A DNA stretch of 64,000 bases from Streptomyces sp. CCM_MD2014. Its GTDB lineage: Bacteria; Actinomycetota; Actinomycetes; Streptomycetales; Streptomycetaceae. Below are positions 39,475-48,697 of this stretch, in pieces. Location: positions 4,092,001 to 4,156,000 of the forward strand of contig NZ_CP009754.1 in the NCBI RefSeq assembly GCF_000772045.1, written 5' to 3'. A program made the translations under genes and the position numbers. Within the stretch, counting starts at the first letter, position 1; every line of letters starts with the position of its first letter. A model generated the notes under the pieces. That model was not told where the DNA came from, ran no database searches, and was given only the letters and a program-made list of their open reading frames with translations.

Positions 39475-40776
39475 GTGCGGCGCCTGCGAAGAAACACCCT
39501 GACCGGCACGGCCGCCGTCGGCTGCCTGCTGCTGCTCGCCGCCTGCGGCCGCGGCCCGGCACCCGCGGCCGAGGACACCGCCGCACCCACCCCGGTACGC
39601 GCCGCCGACGCACCCGCCCTGCTCCCCGTCCCGCGCGGCGAGGGCAGCGAGGTCCCCGACGACTTCAACGGCGACGGCCACCGCGACCTGGTCCTCGACG
39701 ACCTGGTCACGGCGGAGAGCCACGCCGACGACGCGGGCATCGGCATCGTCTACGGCTCGCCCCGCGGACTGGTACCGGGAGCCCGGCAGTTGCTCGGCCC
39801 CGAGAAGTACGCGGCACGCGTGGACGGCCAGTTGCCGGCCGTCTTCGAGGCCGAGGCGAGCTGCGACCTCGACGGCGACGGCTTCACCGACCTGGTCGTC
39901 ACCACCGACCCGCCCTACGACGGCCAGGGCCGCCCCCCGGTCCCCCTCCAGCTCCTCTTCGGCTCCCCGTCGGGACCGGCGGACCGCGCGGTCCCGCTGA
40001 CCGTCCCCGACCAGGCCCGGTACGGCAACGACTGGCCCGAGCGCCCGGTGTGCGGCGACTTCGACGGCGACGGCGCCGAGGACCTCGTCGTCCACGCCTC
40101 GGCCGGCCGCCTCAGCTATCTGCGCGGCCCCTTCACCCGCAAGGGCGCTCCGCGGAAGGCCGGCGCGCCCATCCCCTCCCCCGGCGAGGCACCGGCCGGC
40201 CCCGCCGCCGACGTGAACCGCGACGGGTACGACGACCTGGTCGTCCGCACCTCCGCGGGCCCCGGCGAGGCGGCCGTCGTCCTCGGCGGTCCCGACGGCC
40301 CGACCCGCACCGGGGTCACCCTGCCCACGGGCGTCGACGTCGCCCTCGGCGCCTTCGGCAAGGGCAAGGCGCTGGACGCGGCCGTGGGCACCCCGGACAC
40401 CACGGCGCTGCGCTACGACCTCCCCGCCGCCGCGCGCGGCGGTGTGGACACCCCCGGCTCCCTGCTCGACGCCGCCGACTTCGACGGCGACGGCCTGAGC
40501 GAACTGGTCTCCAGCGGCTCCGCGGTACGTGTGTACCCCGGGCGCGCGACGGGCCCCACGACGCGGGGCGCGGTCACGGTGCGGCCCGCGTCGGCGGGCA
40601 CGACACGGGTGCTGACGGCCGGGGACTTCGACGGCGACGGCCTGGCGGACCTGGTCCTGCGGACCTACCGGGGCGACACCGAGGACACCGTCGAGGTGCA
40701 CCGGGGCACGGCGGAGGACGTGGTGACGGCACGGGCCGCGGTGACGTTCTCGACGTCCCAGTTCCTCACCCGGTAG
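39475..40776 (+). CDS. FG-GAP/VCBS-repeat lipoprotein
   Basis: A 433-aa protein from a GTG. A signal peptide ends in a lipobox (LLLLAACGR), so it is anchored on the outside of the membrane. The body is a series of FG-GAP-type repeats with Ca-binding-like D-x-D/N-x-D-G cores: DFNGDGHRDLVL, DLDGDGFTDLVV, DFDGDGAEDLVV, DVNRDGYDDLVV, DFDGDGLSELVS and DFDGDGLADLVL. This predicts a beta-propeller like integrin alpha heads. Partners and role are unknown; similar proteins are frequent in Streptomyces secretomes. Confidence 0.88.
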   Translation: MRRLRRNTLTGTAAVGCLLLLAACGRGPAPAAEDTAAPTPVRAADAPALLPVPRGEGSEVPDDFNGDGHRDLVLDDLVTAESHADDAGIGIVYGSPRGLVPGARQLLGPEKYAARVDGQLPAVFEAEASCDLDGDGFTDLVVTTDPPYDGQGRPPVPLQLLFGSPSGPADRAVPLTVPDQARYGNDWPERPVCGDFDGDGAEDLVVHASAGRLSYLRGPFTRKGAPRKAGAPIPSPGEAPAGPAADVNRDGYDDLVVRTSAGPGEAAVVLGGPDGPTRTGVTLPTGVDVALGAFGKGKALDAAVGTPDTTALRYDLPAAARGGVDTPGSLLDAADFDGDGLSELVSSGSAVRVYPGRATGPTTRGAVTVRPASAGTTRVLTAGDFDGDGLADLVLRTYRGDTEDTVEVHRGTAEDVVTARAAVTFSTSQFLTR

Positions 40777-40913
40777 GGGCCGGCCGCCGTACGGCCGGCC
40801 CTTAGGGGACGCCCCGGTCGACCCCCGTAAGGGATGTCACAGCTCGGCAGCAAAGGACCCCCGAACGGCCGGGCCCCGCACGTCACTCTCCGGGACCAGG
40901 TACGTTCGAAGGC

Positions 40914-41858
40914 GTGGCTGGATTCAGGATCGGACGCGGCCGGGACAACGGCGCTCCACACGCGCGACCGCAACGCCCCCCGTACGGACAGCAGGCGCCC
41001 CAGGGACCGTCGTACGGCGGCCCGGCGACGCCTCGGCAGCCGTACCCGCAGCCGCCGTACGGAGGTGGCGCCCCCGGCCCGGCCCCCGGCGGATCCCCGT
41101 GGCCCCAGGCACCCGGCGGCGCTCCCGCCGGCGGCCACGGCGAGCCGGAGTACTTCGGCGACGGCGGCTACGGGCCCGGCGGACACCCCCCGCAGGCCCC
41201 GTACGACCCGTACGCGGCCAACAACCCGGGCCACACCCAGGCGTTCACGGTCGACGACCCCTACAACCAGGGCGACACCTACCGCGCCGGTTCCGCTCCC
41301 GCCCCCGGCCCGGTCGGCCCCCGCCTGCACTGGAAGGACCTCCTGAAGGGCGTGATCCTCGCGCCCAACCAGACCTTCCTCCAGATGCGGGACTACGCGA
41401 TGTGGGTCCCGGCGCTCATCGTGACGTTCCTCTACGGCCTGCTGGCGGTCTTCGGCTTCGACGACGCCCGCGCCGAGGCGATCAACGCCACCCTCTCCAA
41501 CGCCGTCCCGATCGTCCTGACCACGGCCGTGGCACTGGTGCTCAGCGCCTTCGTCCTCGGCGTGGTCACCCACACCCTGGCCCGCCAGCTCGGCGGCGAC
41601 GGAGCCTGGCAGCCCACGGTCGGCCTCTCCATGCTGATCATGTCCCTCACCGACGCCCCGCGCCTGGTCGTCGCCATGTTCGCGGGCGGCGACGCCCCCT
41701 TCGTGCAGATCCTCGGCTGGGCCACCTGGGTCGCGGCCGGCGCCCTGCTCACCCTGATGGTCAGCCGCTCCCACGACCTGCCCTGGCCCAAGGCGCTCGG
41801 CGCGTCCGCGATCCAGCTGATCGCCCTGCTGTCGATCGTGAAGCTGGGCACGTTCTAG
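40914..41858 (+). CDS. Yip1-family membrane protein with Pro/Gly/Tyr-rich N-terminus
   Basis: A 314-aa protein from a GTG. Residues 1-135 are low-complexity (PYGQQAPQGPSYGG, PYPQPPYGGG) with no hydrophobic helix. Residues about 145-314 form the Yip1 domain: LHWKDLLKGVILAPNQTFLQMRDY followed by about five membrane helices. Bacterial Yip1 proteins are of unknown function. A terminator follows directly, so it is a single-gene unit. Confidence 0.82.
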   Translation: MAGFRIGRGRDNGAPHARPQRPPYGQQAPQGPSYGGPATPRQPYPQPPYGGGAPGPAPGGSPWPQAPGGAPAGGHGEPEYFGDGGYGPGGHPPQAPYDPYAANNPGHTQAFTVDDPYNQGDTYRAGSAPAPGPVGPRLHWKDLLKGVILAPNQTFLQMRDYAMWVPALIVTFLYGLLAVFGFDDARAEAINATLSNAVPIVLTTAVALVLSAFVLGVVTHTLARQLGGDGAWQPTVGLSMLIMSLTDAPRLVVAMFAGGDAPFVQILGWATWVAAGALLTLMVSRSHDLPWPKALGASAIQLIALLSIVKLGTF

Positions 41859-41881
41859 CCGGACACACGCGCTGCGCACGA

Positions 41882-41914
41882 AAGGGCCCCGGTGTGACGC
41901 ACACCGGGGCCCTT
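41882..41914 (+). terminator. Terminator after the Yip1 gene
   Basis: AAGGGCCCCGGTGTG and CACACCGGGGCCCTT form a perfect 15-bp stem with an ACG loop. Confidence 0.88.
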
Positions 41915-42025
41915 CCCCTGCCGCACCGCGCTCACCTCCTGCTACTGTCGGCCTGCTCACGCGGGACGAGCGGCGAACACGTGAAACGCCCCCCTGCGTG
42001 ACCGCCCTGGGGAGGGACTCCTTTC

Positions 42026-45000
42026 GTGATACGTCCGCTGAACAAGCGGGCCGTGCGCCGTCGGCGTGCGCTCGGCCGCATCGCTCTCACCGTCACGCTC
42101 GCCGTGACCGCCGGAATCGGCACCGCCGCGGCGACGGCCGCCGCCGACGCCCCCGCCGCGTCCGCCGACCCCGTCGTCGTCAGCCCGGGCGCGCGCTTCG
42201 TGCCCCGCGCCACGATCGTCCTCAACGCCGGCGAGACCGGCTTCCTCACCGCGCAGGAGGGCGACGACCGGCTCCGGTGGATCGACTACGCCACCGGCGC
42301 GACGACCGTCCTCGACCACAGGCTGCCCGAGCCGCTCACCTACGACGTCGACGACCTCCGCTTCGACCGGTACCCGGCGGACTTCGGCCACGGCTCCGAC
42401 ACCGTCGCCCTCTACACGGCGTCCCCGTCCCCGCACGTGACGCTCCAGCAGCGGGCGGGCGGCACCGGCCCGACGGTCACCGTCCCGATTCCCGCGGACC
42501 AGACGTACGTCGCGACCTACGGCGACACCGTCATCACCCGCACCGGCCCCCAGACCGCCGCGACCGGCCTGCACCTGCTGCGCATGGAGAACGGCGAGCT
42601 GCGGGACCGGAAGCTGGAGGGCCTGCCGGAAGGGTGGAACCTCACCATCAGCGCGGGCGACAGCCGCTCCGTGGCCGTACGCGCCATCAAGTGGGAGGAC
42701 ACCACGATGTCCCAGGGGTGGTGGGTCGTCGACCTCGCCACCGGTTCCCTGAAGACCCTCTCCACCCACGGCGAGCGCGTCTGGTTCGACCGGGACACCG
42801 TCTTCCACCTCGACGCACCGGAACCCTACGCCGCCCAGGTGTACCGCCGGGACGACCTGGACGCCGAGCCGACCACCGTGGACCTGCGCGAGGTGTACGC
42901 GTACGACGACACCGTCGTGCCCTTCGCCGGCGCCTTCGCCACCGTCTCCGCGCCCAACCCCGGCAACAACGAGTACCGCGGCAACACGCTCTCCCTGAGA
43001 GACACCGAGGGCAACTGGAAGTCCCTGCTGACCGTCGCCTCACCCTCGGTGCACCGCACGCCCGACGGCTCGCTGCTGGTGGCCGGCGCCGAGAAGGACA
43101 CCGACTACGGCCCACTCGACTGGGGGTACTACCTCCTCACGCCCGCCGCCGACGGCACCGTCACCCGCAAGCGCGTCGCGGACATCGAGGACCGGGAGGC
43201 CGAGCCGTACGGCATCTCGCTGGGCAGCGGCATCCTCACCACGGCCGACGACTCGAAGCTCTACATGCCGGGCACCTACGTCGGCGCCTACCGCAGCACC
43301 TGGCTGAGGACCTCCGGCCGCCCGGAGGAGCTCAAGTCGAGCGTCGACGGTCTCGTGAGCGGCCGCGACAACGACTGCGGCGACTCCGAGAACGGCCCCT
43401 GCGTGACCATGTTCGCGAGCGGCGACGGCCACCACGGCCGCGAGGCCGGCACCGAGCAGGACGTCACCATGCTCTACCGCAACGGCGACGCGTCCTGGGG
43501 ACCGCGGATCACCTCCGGTCTCCAGTCCCCGGAACTCATCGACCTCTCCGGCCGCTACGGCGTCGTGAACAACGGATCGGGCGGCACCCAGGCCGTCCTC
43601 CACTTCAAGGACGGCGACACCGGAAGCGTCCTGCAGAAGCGGCAGGTGGTCGCGGCCTCCGTGTGGGGCAACACCCTGTGGAGCGCCACCGGCAGCTGGG
43701 ACGACCCGGGCCTGGACCTGCCGACCACGGTCACGGCGAAGAACCTGTCGACCAACGCCGCCGGCGAGACCTTCGACGCGGGGTGCGTGCCCCGTGAACT
43801 CCAGGCCGTCGGCCGCTGGGTGTACTGGCAGTGCGACGACTCCTGGCCCAACTACCGGGGCGGCGGCGTCTACGACCGCCAGACCGAGCGCACCCTGAAA
43901 CTCGGCACCGACAAGACGCTCCTCGGCGACGGCTACCTGGTCCGCCAGTCGGACACGACCGGCCTGACCCTCGTCGACCTGCACGACGGCCTGCCGGCCG
44001 GCGGCACCGAGGCGGACCTGCCCCGGCGCGTCATCGCCACGGCCGCCGAGCTGGGCGACCGCACCGTGCCCCGGGCCGGGTGGACCGTCGACCGCTTCGG
44101 CGGCCACGTCGCCTACACGGGCGCGGACCGCCGGGTGCGGATCGTCCCCTCGGGCGTCCCGGCCTCCCGGATCGCCGTGATCGACGCGCAGACGACGCCC
44201 GCCCTGGACCTCAGGGCCGGCGGAGCCACGTGGGCCTCGCGCTGGTGGCTGTCGAAGCCGGCCGCCTCCTGGACGCTGACGCTGAGGAACAAGGCGAGCG
44301 GCAAGACCGTGCGCACGCTCTCCGGCGGCGAGGCCCGCGGCGCGCTCTCGGCCTCCTGGGACGGCAGGGACACGGCCGGGGCGTACGTCCCCAACGGCGC
44401 CTACACCTGGACCCTGACCGCGAAGCCGGCCGACGGCGTCGGGGCCGACCTCTCCGTGTCCGGAACCGTGCCGGTCACCGGCGGCGCCGCCGTCTGGCGG
44501 GACCTGGCGGGCGACGACGGCTTCGGCGACCTGCTGGCCGTGGACGGCACCGGTGCCGTGTCGATGTACCGGGGCAACGGAACCGGCGGGGTCTCCTCCC
44601 GCATCGCCGGGTCCGACGGCGCCTTCCCCGCCGGCTCGGTGCTCGTGCCGGCCGGCGACGTGGACGGGGACCGGTGCGCGGACGTACTGGTACGGGTCGG
44701 TGACCAGCTGCGGGCCTACCGCCCCGGCTGCGGCGAGGTCGTCGGCGCCTCGTCGCCGTACACGCTGATCGGCAACGGCTGGGGGCAGTACGACCAGCTG
44801 ACGTCCCCCGGCGACATGAACGGGGACGGCTTCGTCGACCTGATCGCCCGCCAGAGGACGACCGGCGACATCTACTTCTACGCGGGCACCGCCGACCACC
44901 ACCTGAAGACCCGGGTGCGGATCCAGGCGAACTGGAAGCTGTACAAGTGGATCACCGGCGCCGGTGACCTGAACGGCGACGGGCGCGGCGACCTGCTCGG

Positions 45001-45262
45001 GCAGGACTCCGCCGGTGTCCTGTGGCGGTACTACGGCACCGCGGCCGGCAGCGTGACCAAGCGGGAGCGGGTCGGCGGCGGCTGGAACGTCTACTCCGCC
45101 CTCGCCGGCACCGGCGACCTGTCCGGCGACGGCCGCGCCGACCTGCTGGCCCGGGACACCACCGGGAAGCTGTGGCGGTACGCGTCCGCGGGAGACGGTA
45201 CGTACGGCGGCCGGGTGCTCGTGGGCACGGGCGGCTGGAACACGTTCAAGGGCCTGTACTGA
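42026..45262 (+). CDS. Large secreted protein with propeller and VCBS repeats
   Basis: A 1078-aa protein from a GTG with GGGGAGGGA upstream. The N-terminal signal peptide (RRRRALGRIALTVTLAVTAG...) has an Ala-rich cleavage zone. The middle (about 50-760) reads as beta-propeller-like repeats with many W/Y-rich strands. A FlgD-Ig-like segment follows (SWTLTLRNKASGKTVRTLSG...PNGAYTWTLTA), then C-terminal FG-GAP/VCBS repeats (DVDGDRCADVLV, DMNGDGFVDLIA, DLNGDGRGDLLG, DLSGDGRADLLA). No catalytic domain is recognised; a surface-binding or structural role is likely. The gene ends at a strong terminator. Confidence 0.85.
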   Translation: MIRPLNKRAVRRRRALGRIALTVTLAVTAGIGTAAATAAADAPAASADPVVVSPGARFVPRATIVLNAGETGFLTAQEGDDRLRWIDYATGATTVLDHRLPEPLTYDVDDLRFDRYPADFGHGSDTVALYTASPSPHVTLQQRAGGTGPTVTVPIPADQTYVATYGDTVITRTGPQTAATGLHLLRMENGELRDRKLEGLPEGWNLTISAGDSRSVAVRAIKWEDTTMSQGWWVVDLATGSLKTLSTHGERVWFDRDTVFHLDAPEPYAAQVYRRDDLDAEPTTVDLREVYAYDDTVVPFAGAFATVSAPNPGNNEYRGNTLSLRDTEGNWKSLLTVASPSVHRTPDGSLLVAGAEKDTDYGPLDWGYYLLTPAADGTVTRKRVADIEDREAEPYGISLGSGILTTADDSKLYMPGTYVGAYRSTWLRTSGRPEELKSSVDGLVSGRDNDCGDSENGPCVTMFASGDGHHGREAGTEQDVTMLYRNGDASWGPRITSGLQSPELIDLSGRYGVVNNGSGGTQAVLHFKDGDTGSVLQKRQVVAASVWGNTLWSATGSWDDPGLDLPTTVTAKNLSTNAAGETFDAGCVPRELQAVGRWVYWQCDDSWPNYRGGGVYDRQTERTLKLGTDKTLLGDGYLVRQSDTTGLTLVDLHDGLPAGGTEADLPRRVIATAAELGDRTVPRAGWTVDRFGGHVAYTGADRRVRIVPSGVPASRIAVIDAQTTPALDLRAGGATWASRWWLSKPAASWTLTLRNKASGKTVRTLSGGEARGALSASWDGRDTAGAYVPNGAYTWTLTAKPADGVGADLSVSGTVPVTGGAAVWRDLAGDDGFGDLLAVDGTGAVSMYRGNGTGGVSSRIAGSDGAFPAGSVLVPAGDVDGDRCADVLVRVGDQLRAYRPGCGEVVGASSPYTLIGNGWGQYDQLTSPGDMNGDGFVDLIARQRTTGDIYFYAGTADHHLKTRVRIQANWKLYKWITGAGDLNGDGRGDLLGQDSAGVLWRYYGTAAGSVTKRERVGGGWNVYSALAGTGDLSGDGRADLLARDTTGKLWRYASAGDGTYGGRVLVGTGGWNTFKGLY

Positions 45263-45274
45263 CCCGAGCGCGGA

Positions 45275-45319
45275 GAGAGGGGCCCCCGGCGTGACCGCAT
45301 CACGCCGGGGGCCCCTCTC
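45275..45319. terminator. Long bidirectional terminator
   Basis: GAGAGGGGCCCCCGGCGTGA and its exact complement form a 20-bp stem with a five-base loop (CCGCA), between the stop codons of the large secreted protein and the convergent phosphoribosyltransferase gene. Confidence 0.9.
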
Positions 45320-45332
45320 CCGTCTCCGGCCG

Positions 45333-45830
45333 TCAGGCGTCGAGCACCTGCCCGTCCCGCCGCACGACGGGCGGCAGGACGCTCCACGGGAAGTTGATCC
45401 ACTCATCGGTGCGCTTCCACACGTACTCGCACTGGACGAGGGAGTGCGACTTCTCGTAGATCACCGCGCTGCGGACCTCGGCGACCGTGTCGAGGCAGAA
45501 GTCCCGCACCAGCTTGAGCGTCTTGCCGGTGTCGGCGACGTCGTCGGTGATCAGGACCTTCTTGTCGGAGAAGTCGATGACGTTCGGGACCGGCGCGAGC
45601 ATGACGGGCATGTCGAGGGTGGTCCCGACCCCGGTGTAGAACTCGACGTTCACCAGGTGGATGTTCTTGCAGTCGAGTGCGTACGCCAGCCCGCCGGCGA
45701 CGAAGACGCCACCGCGCGCGATGGAGAGCACTATGTCCGGCTCGTACCCGTCGTCGGCGACGGCCTGGGCCAGCTCGCGCACGGCGACGCCGAACTGCTC
45801 GTAGGTCAGATTCTCCCGAACATCACTCAT
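45333..45830 (-). CDS. Phosphoribosyltransferase-family protein
   Basis: A 165-aa purine/uracil-type phosphoribosyltransferase fold. The PRPP loop is VLITDDVADTGKTLK, and LSIARGGVFVAGGLAYAL is the N-terminal pyrophosphate-loop region. WKRTDEWINFPW near the C-terminus matches Gpt/xanthine phosphoribosyltransferase-like proteins. The base it uses cannot be told from the motifs. It starts 43 bp after the dcd stop in the same direction, consistent with a shared nucleotide-metabolism transcript. Confidence 0.85.
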   Translation of the reverse strand: MSDVRENLTYEQFGVAVRELAQAVADDGYEPDIVLSIARGGVFVAGGLAYALDCKNIHLVNVEFYTGVGTTLDMPVMLAPVPNVIDFSDKKVLITDDVADTGKTLKLVRDFCLDTVAEVRSAVIYEKSHSLVQCEYVWKRTDEWINFPWSVLPPVVRRDGQVLDA

Positions 45831-45873
45831 GCGCGCGTCCCGCCTGCGTTCTTGCTGCTCATACCCTGGTCGC

Positions 45874-46449
45874 TCACACCTGGGTCCGATGGAAATTGAG
45901 GAAGGACCGGGAGGCCGTCGGCCCCCGCTGCCCCTGGTAACGGGACCCGTAGCGCTCGCTGCCGTAGGGGTGCTCGGCCGGCGAGGTGAGCCGGAACATG
46001 CACAGCTGCCCGATCTTCATCCCCGGCCACAGCTTGATGGGCAGGGTCGCGAGATTGCTCAGCTCCAGCGTCACGTGCCCGGAGAAGCCCGGGTCGATGA
46101 ACCCGGCGGTGGAGTGCGTGACGAGCCCGAGCCGCCCGAGCGAACTCTTCCCCTCGAGCCGGGAGGCGAGATCGTCCGGCAGCGTGATGACCTCGTACGT
46201 ACTGGCCAGCACGAACTCGCCGGGATGCAGGATGAACGGCTCGTCGCCCTCCGGCTCCACGAGCCGGGTCAGATCCACCTGCTCGACGGAGGGGTCGATG
46301 TGCGGGTACCGGTGATTCTCGAACACCCGGAAGTAGCGGTCGAGGCGCACGTCGATGCTCGACGGCTGCACCATGGAGTCGTCGAACGGATCGATCCGCA
46401 CCCGACCGGAGTCGATCTCGGCCCGGATGTCCTTGTCTGAGAGAAGCAC
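45874..46449 (-). CDS. dcd: dCTP deaminase
   Basis: A 191-aa trimeric enzyme that makes dUTP (or dUMP in the bifunctional form) from d[16 protein letters not shown] at the N-terminus, [12 protein letters not shown], and the nucleotide-binding block [33 protein letters not shown] are highly typical, as is the C-terminal [11 protein letters not shown]. The catalytic Glu lies in [12 protein letters not shown]. Confidence 0.97.
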   Translation of the reverse strand: MLLSDKDIRAEIDSGRVRIDPFDDSMVQPSSIDVRLDRYFRVFENHRYPHIDPSVEQVDLTRLVEPEGDEPFILHPGEFVLASTYEVITLPDDLASRLEGKSSLGRLGLVTHSTAGFIDPGFSGHVTLELSNLATLPIKLWPGMKIGQLCMFRLTSPAEHPYGSERYGSRYQGQRGPTASRSFLNFHRTQV

Positions 46450-46542
46450 GCACCGAGGATACGCAAGGCGCGCGGAGCAACGACAACCGCCGCCGCGCCG
46501 CGCGCCCGAACCGCTCTGCGTCTGAGCTGCCGCGTCTGTCCG

Positions 46543-46701
46543 CTACCTCTTCTGAGCACCCACGGGCACGGCACTCCGCAGCCGCGCACACCGCGGACAT
46601 CGGACGAGCCGACCGGGGCCGAGTCGCTCGGCCTGCTGCATCGGGAACGAGGTGGCGGTGAACACGTGCCCATCGGCACAGCGGACGACGGTGCGCTCCA
46701 T
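46543..46701 (-). CDS. Small CxxC zinc-ribbon-like protein (52 aa)
   Basis: A short frame with good codon bias from an ATG at 46701, preceded by GAAGGA. It begins MERTVVRCADGHVFTATSFP and contains a second metal-type pair, VRCPRCARLR, near residue 36. Four potential ligands (Cys8, His12, Cys35, Cys38) suggest one zinc site. Its place between dcd and the tRNA-Gly gene fits a conserved small Streptomyces protein. Function is unknown. Confidence 0.65.
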   Translation of the reverse strand: MERTVVRCADGHVFTATSFPMQQAERLGPGRLVRCPRCARLRSAVPVGAQKR

Positions 46702-46973
46702 CAAGTCCTTCAAGTCCCTTCCCCAAGAGCCGCGTCTGGCTTACTACCCTGACGACAAAAGCCACAGTACGGGATGAAAGAGACGACTCTCCAGGCGGCG
46801 CTCCGCCCTCACGCACACCCTCTCCGAAGCCCCCACGGTACGCCCCAACCCCGGCTCCCCGCAGCCGCATCCGCACCCCGCAACGACCACCGGCCCCACG
46901 GTGCGAACACCGGGGGCCGGGCATGGGGTAGAGTGAGCGAGCGTCCAGACACCGGCCGTGGTCGGCGTCTTAC

Positions 46974-47047
46974 GCGGGTGTAGTTTAATGGTAGAACATC
47001 AGCTTCCCAAGCTGAGAGCGCGAGTTCGATTCTCGTCACCCGCTCCA
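46974..47047 (+). tRNA. tRNA-Gly (anticodon CCC)
   Basis: A complete cloverleaf. Acceptor GCGGGTG pairs with CACCCGC; the D arm contains GTTTAATGGTAGAAC; the anticodon stem TCAGC/GCTGA holds the loop TTCCCAA (anticodon CCC); and the T arm contains GCGAGTTCGATTCTCGT. The 3' CCA is encoded. The integrase-bearing element starts immediately downstream, so the 3' half of this gene is the probable attachment site. Confidence 0.95.
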
Positions 47048-47052
47048 TGCGA

Positions 47053-47079
47053 AACCCTCAGGTCATTGGCCTGGGGGTT
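47053..47079 (+). terminator. Terminator of tRNA-Gly
   Basis: AACCCTCAGG and CCTGGGGGTT pair over ten positions (one G-U) with a seven-base loop, followed by GTTTGTTGTCT, which is T-rich for this genome. Confidence 0.8.
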
Positions 47080-47379
47080 GTTTGTTGTCTAGTCCAATTC
47101 GGGAGTTCCGTGCCCTCCGCGTGCCCTAACCCGCCATAGCGGGTTCATCCAGGCGACCCGGAGCTCCACTTCGAAGGCAGCAGCGCCGTAGCTTCTCAAA
47201 TAGCGAGACGCATTCTATGTGGCCCGCATCACTCAGCGAGTGGGTGGGCGCGAAGTCGCTATCGCAATCGGGGAGTTTGCAGCGGGCCAGAGATGCCGCG
47301 TCCACGTTGCCTTCCACGACCGCGGCGAGGCGGGCAGTGGTGGATAGCCAGGCGCATTTACGCAGGGTCGGCGACGTGA
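47080..47379. other. Gene-free stretch next to the attachment site
   Basis: Three hundred bases of lower GC than the flanks. A 63-codon leftward frame at 47126-47317 has no ribosome site and no recognisable product. It probably holds attachment-site arms or decayed sequence; no repeat of the tRNA was seen in it. Confidence 0.5.
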
Positions 47380-47820
47380 CTATCGCGGCCAGTAACGAGG
47401 CGGCTGCTTGGCAGGGTCGACCCGATCGAACCGCTGCTTACTGCCGGGGTTCAAGCCTTTGATGTGCACGAGCTGCTGGCCGTGCGCCGTATCGAGCTCA
47501 CGGACGATCAGAGGCATCGCGGCGATCACAGCGCCCATGGCCAGCCCCAGACCGGCCATGCCCTTGTGACCGTGGCTGAACCGGATGTGGTGCATGCCGG
47601 ACTTCTTGATCGCGGACGTCTCCGACGGATCCTCCAGCTGACGCCCATCCTTGGTGAGAAAGACTTCGAAGCCTCTCTTCGCAGCATCGGGGAGGAGCGC
47701 GAGATCCTTCTTCCCCGCCCACTTGATCTCACTGACGTGGCGCACGTCGTGCCCGGGCAGCAGCCGCCGGAGCATCTCCAGCATCTGTACCGGGACGTTC
47801 TCGTCGATGAGGATTCGCAT
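47380..47820 (-). CDS. DUF5615 PIN-like protein, probable toxin
   Basis: A 146-aa protein beginning MRILIDENVPVQMLEML, the Asp/Glu strand that marks DUF5615 PIN-like nucleases. HDVRHVSEIKWAGKKDLALLPDA and FLTKDGRQLED give further acidic positions; the C-terminal 50 residues are poorly conserved. Its ATG overlaps the stop of the DUF433 gene by one base (TGATG), the usual antitoxin-first order. Such pairs are predicted toxin-antitoxin modules, which would stabilise the element; activity is untested. Confidence 0.75.
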   Translation of the reverse strand: MRILIDENVPVQMLEMLRRLLPGHDVRHVSEIKWAGKKDLALLPDAAKRGFEVFLTKDGRQLEDPSETSAIKKSGMHHIRFSHGHKGMAGLGLAMGAVIAAMPLIVRELDTAHGQQLVHIKGLNPGSKQRFDRVDPAKQPPRYWPR

Positions 47821-48461
47821 CAGGCAGCGCGCGGTCCCGGGCTGTAGCTGTCCACATACAGTGCGAAGGACACCGCATCGCGGGCGGCCTCCACTGTCAC
47901 GCCGGGGTAATACGCGGCGATCTCGTCGAGCGGGACGCCGTCCTCCACCAGCTCCGCGACGGCGTCGAACGGGACGCGAGTGCCGGTGATGACCGGCTGT
48001 CCCCCTTGCGTGTCCGGGTCCACACTGACGTGTTGCTTGGGCCGCAGAAGGTGTGGGACGACAACGCCGGCGCGGGGCGCGAACTCCTGGAGAATATCGT
48101 CCATGGTCGCGATGACCCGCTGCCCAGGATGCTTGACGAGATCAGTTGCGTGATCGTCCTTGCTATCGCCCACAAGGACGATGGAGTCGCCCTCGGCAAC
48201 CAGGGAGTAGCTGGACAGGTGCTCGAACTCACCGAACCGCTTCAGTGTGGCCAGAGCCTTGCGGATCTTCTGCAGCGACACGTCCTGCCGAAGGATGGCG
48301 AACGCGCGTAGCGCCAGGACATCCCGGAAGGAGTACAGAGCAGGCTTGGCCGCCAGCTCAGGGCAGAGAATCGGCCCATTGCCTCGGTCCTGCCGCCACG
48401 AGCGTAGTTGTCCAGTGGTGGCTCCGGAGAGAGCCGCAGCCATGCGAGTCGAGTACGCCAT
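47820..48461 (-). CDS. MerR-like HTH plus DUF433 protein, probable antitoxin
   Basis: A 213-aa protein. Residues 1-85 resemble a MerR-type HTH (MAAALSGATTGQLRSWRQDRG...; YSFRDVLALRAFAILRQDVSLQKIRKAL). Residues about 140-200 are a DUF433 domain (SVDPDTQGGQPVITGTRVPFDAVAELVEDGVPLDEIAAYYPGVT). Paired with the DUF5615 gene directly downstream. The N-terminal DNA-binding domain should let it repress the module. The 236 bp between its start and the integrase stop hold its promoter and no gene. Confidence 0.78.
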   Translation of the reverse strand: MAYSTRMAAALSGATTGQLRSWRQDRGNGPILCPELAAKPALYSFRDVLALRAFAILRQDVSLQKIRKALATLKRFGEFEHLSSYSLVAEGDSIVLVGDSKDDHATDLVKHPGQRVIATMDDILQEFAPRAGVVVPHLLRPKQHVSVDPDTQGGQPVITGTRVPFDAVAELVEDGVPLDEIAAYYPGVTVEAARDAVSFALYVDSYSPGPRAA

Positions 48462-48697
48462 GGTCCGCTCCCTCCAGTCGTCGCAAAATCCTCTGTCCCC
48501 AGCATCCCAGCTGCGCGCCTCAGGACGCTACAGGAAGTACGGACCGGCAGGGCCGAAAGCGGCACAAAACCCCGTAACATGCTGATGGTCGTTGCCCAGG
48601 TCGAAAGCGCGGGCAGACGCGAAGGGGCGGATCGCCTGCCCTCCTCGGCCGGGGTCCGTCTGAAAGCCGGTCCCGGGGCGGGGAGGGCAGACGACAA

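Noticed and set aside
36995-39613. 872-codon leftward frame opposite the Fe-S oxidoreductase
   Set aside because: Antisense shadow; it runs through the terminator at 39361-39397 and into the next gene.
43040-45406. 788-codon leftward frame opposite the large secreted protein
   Set aside because: Val/Gly/Arg-rich antisense translation that crosses the strong terminator at 45275-45319.
47126-47317. 63-codon leftward frame with several cysteines next to the tRNA
   Set aside because: No ribosome site, weak codon bias and no recognisable motif; it lies where attachment-site sequence is expected.
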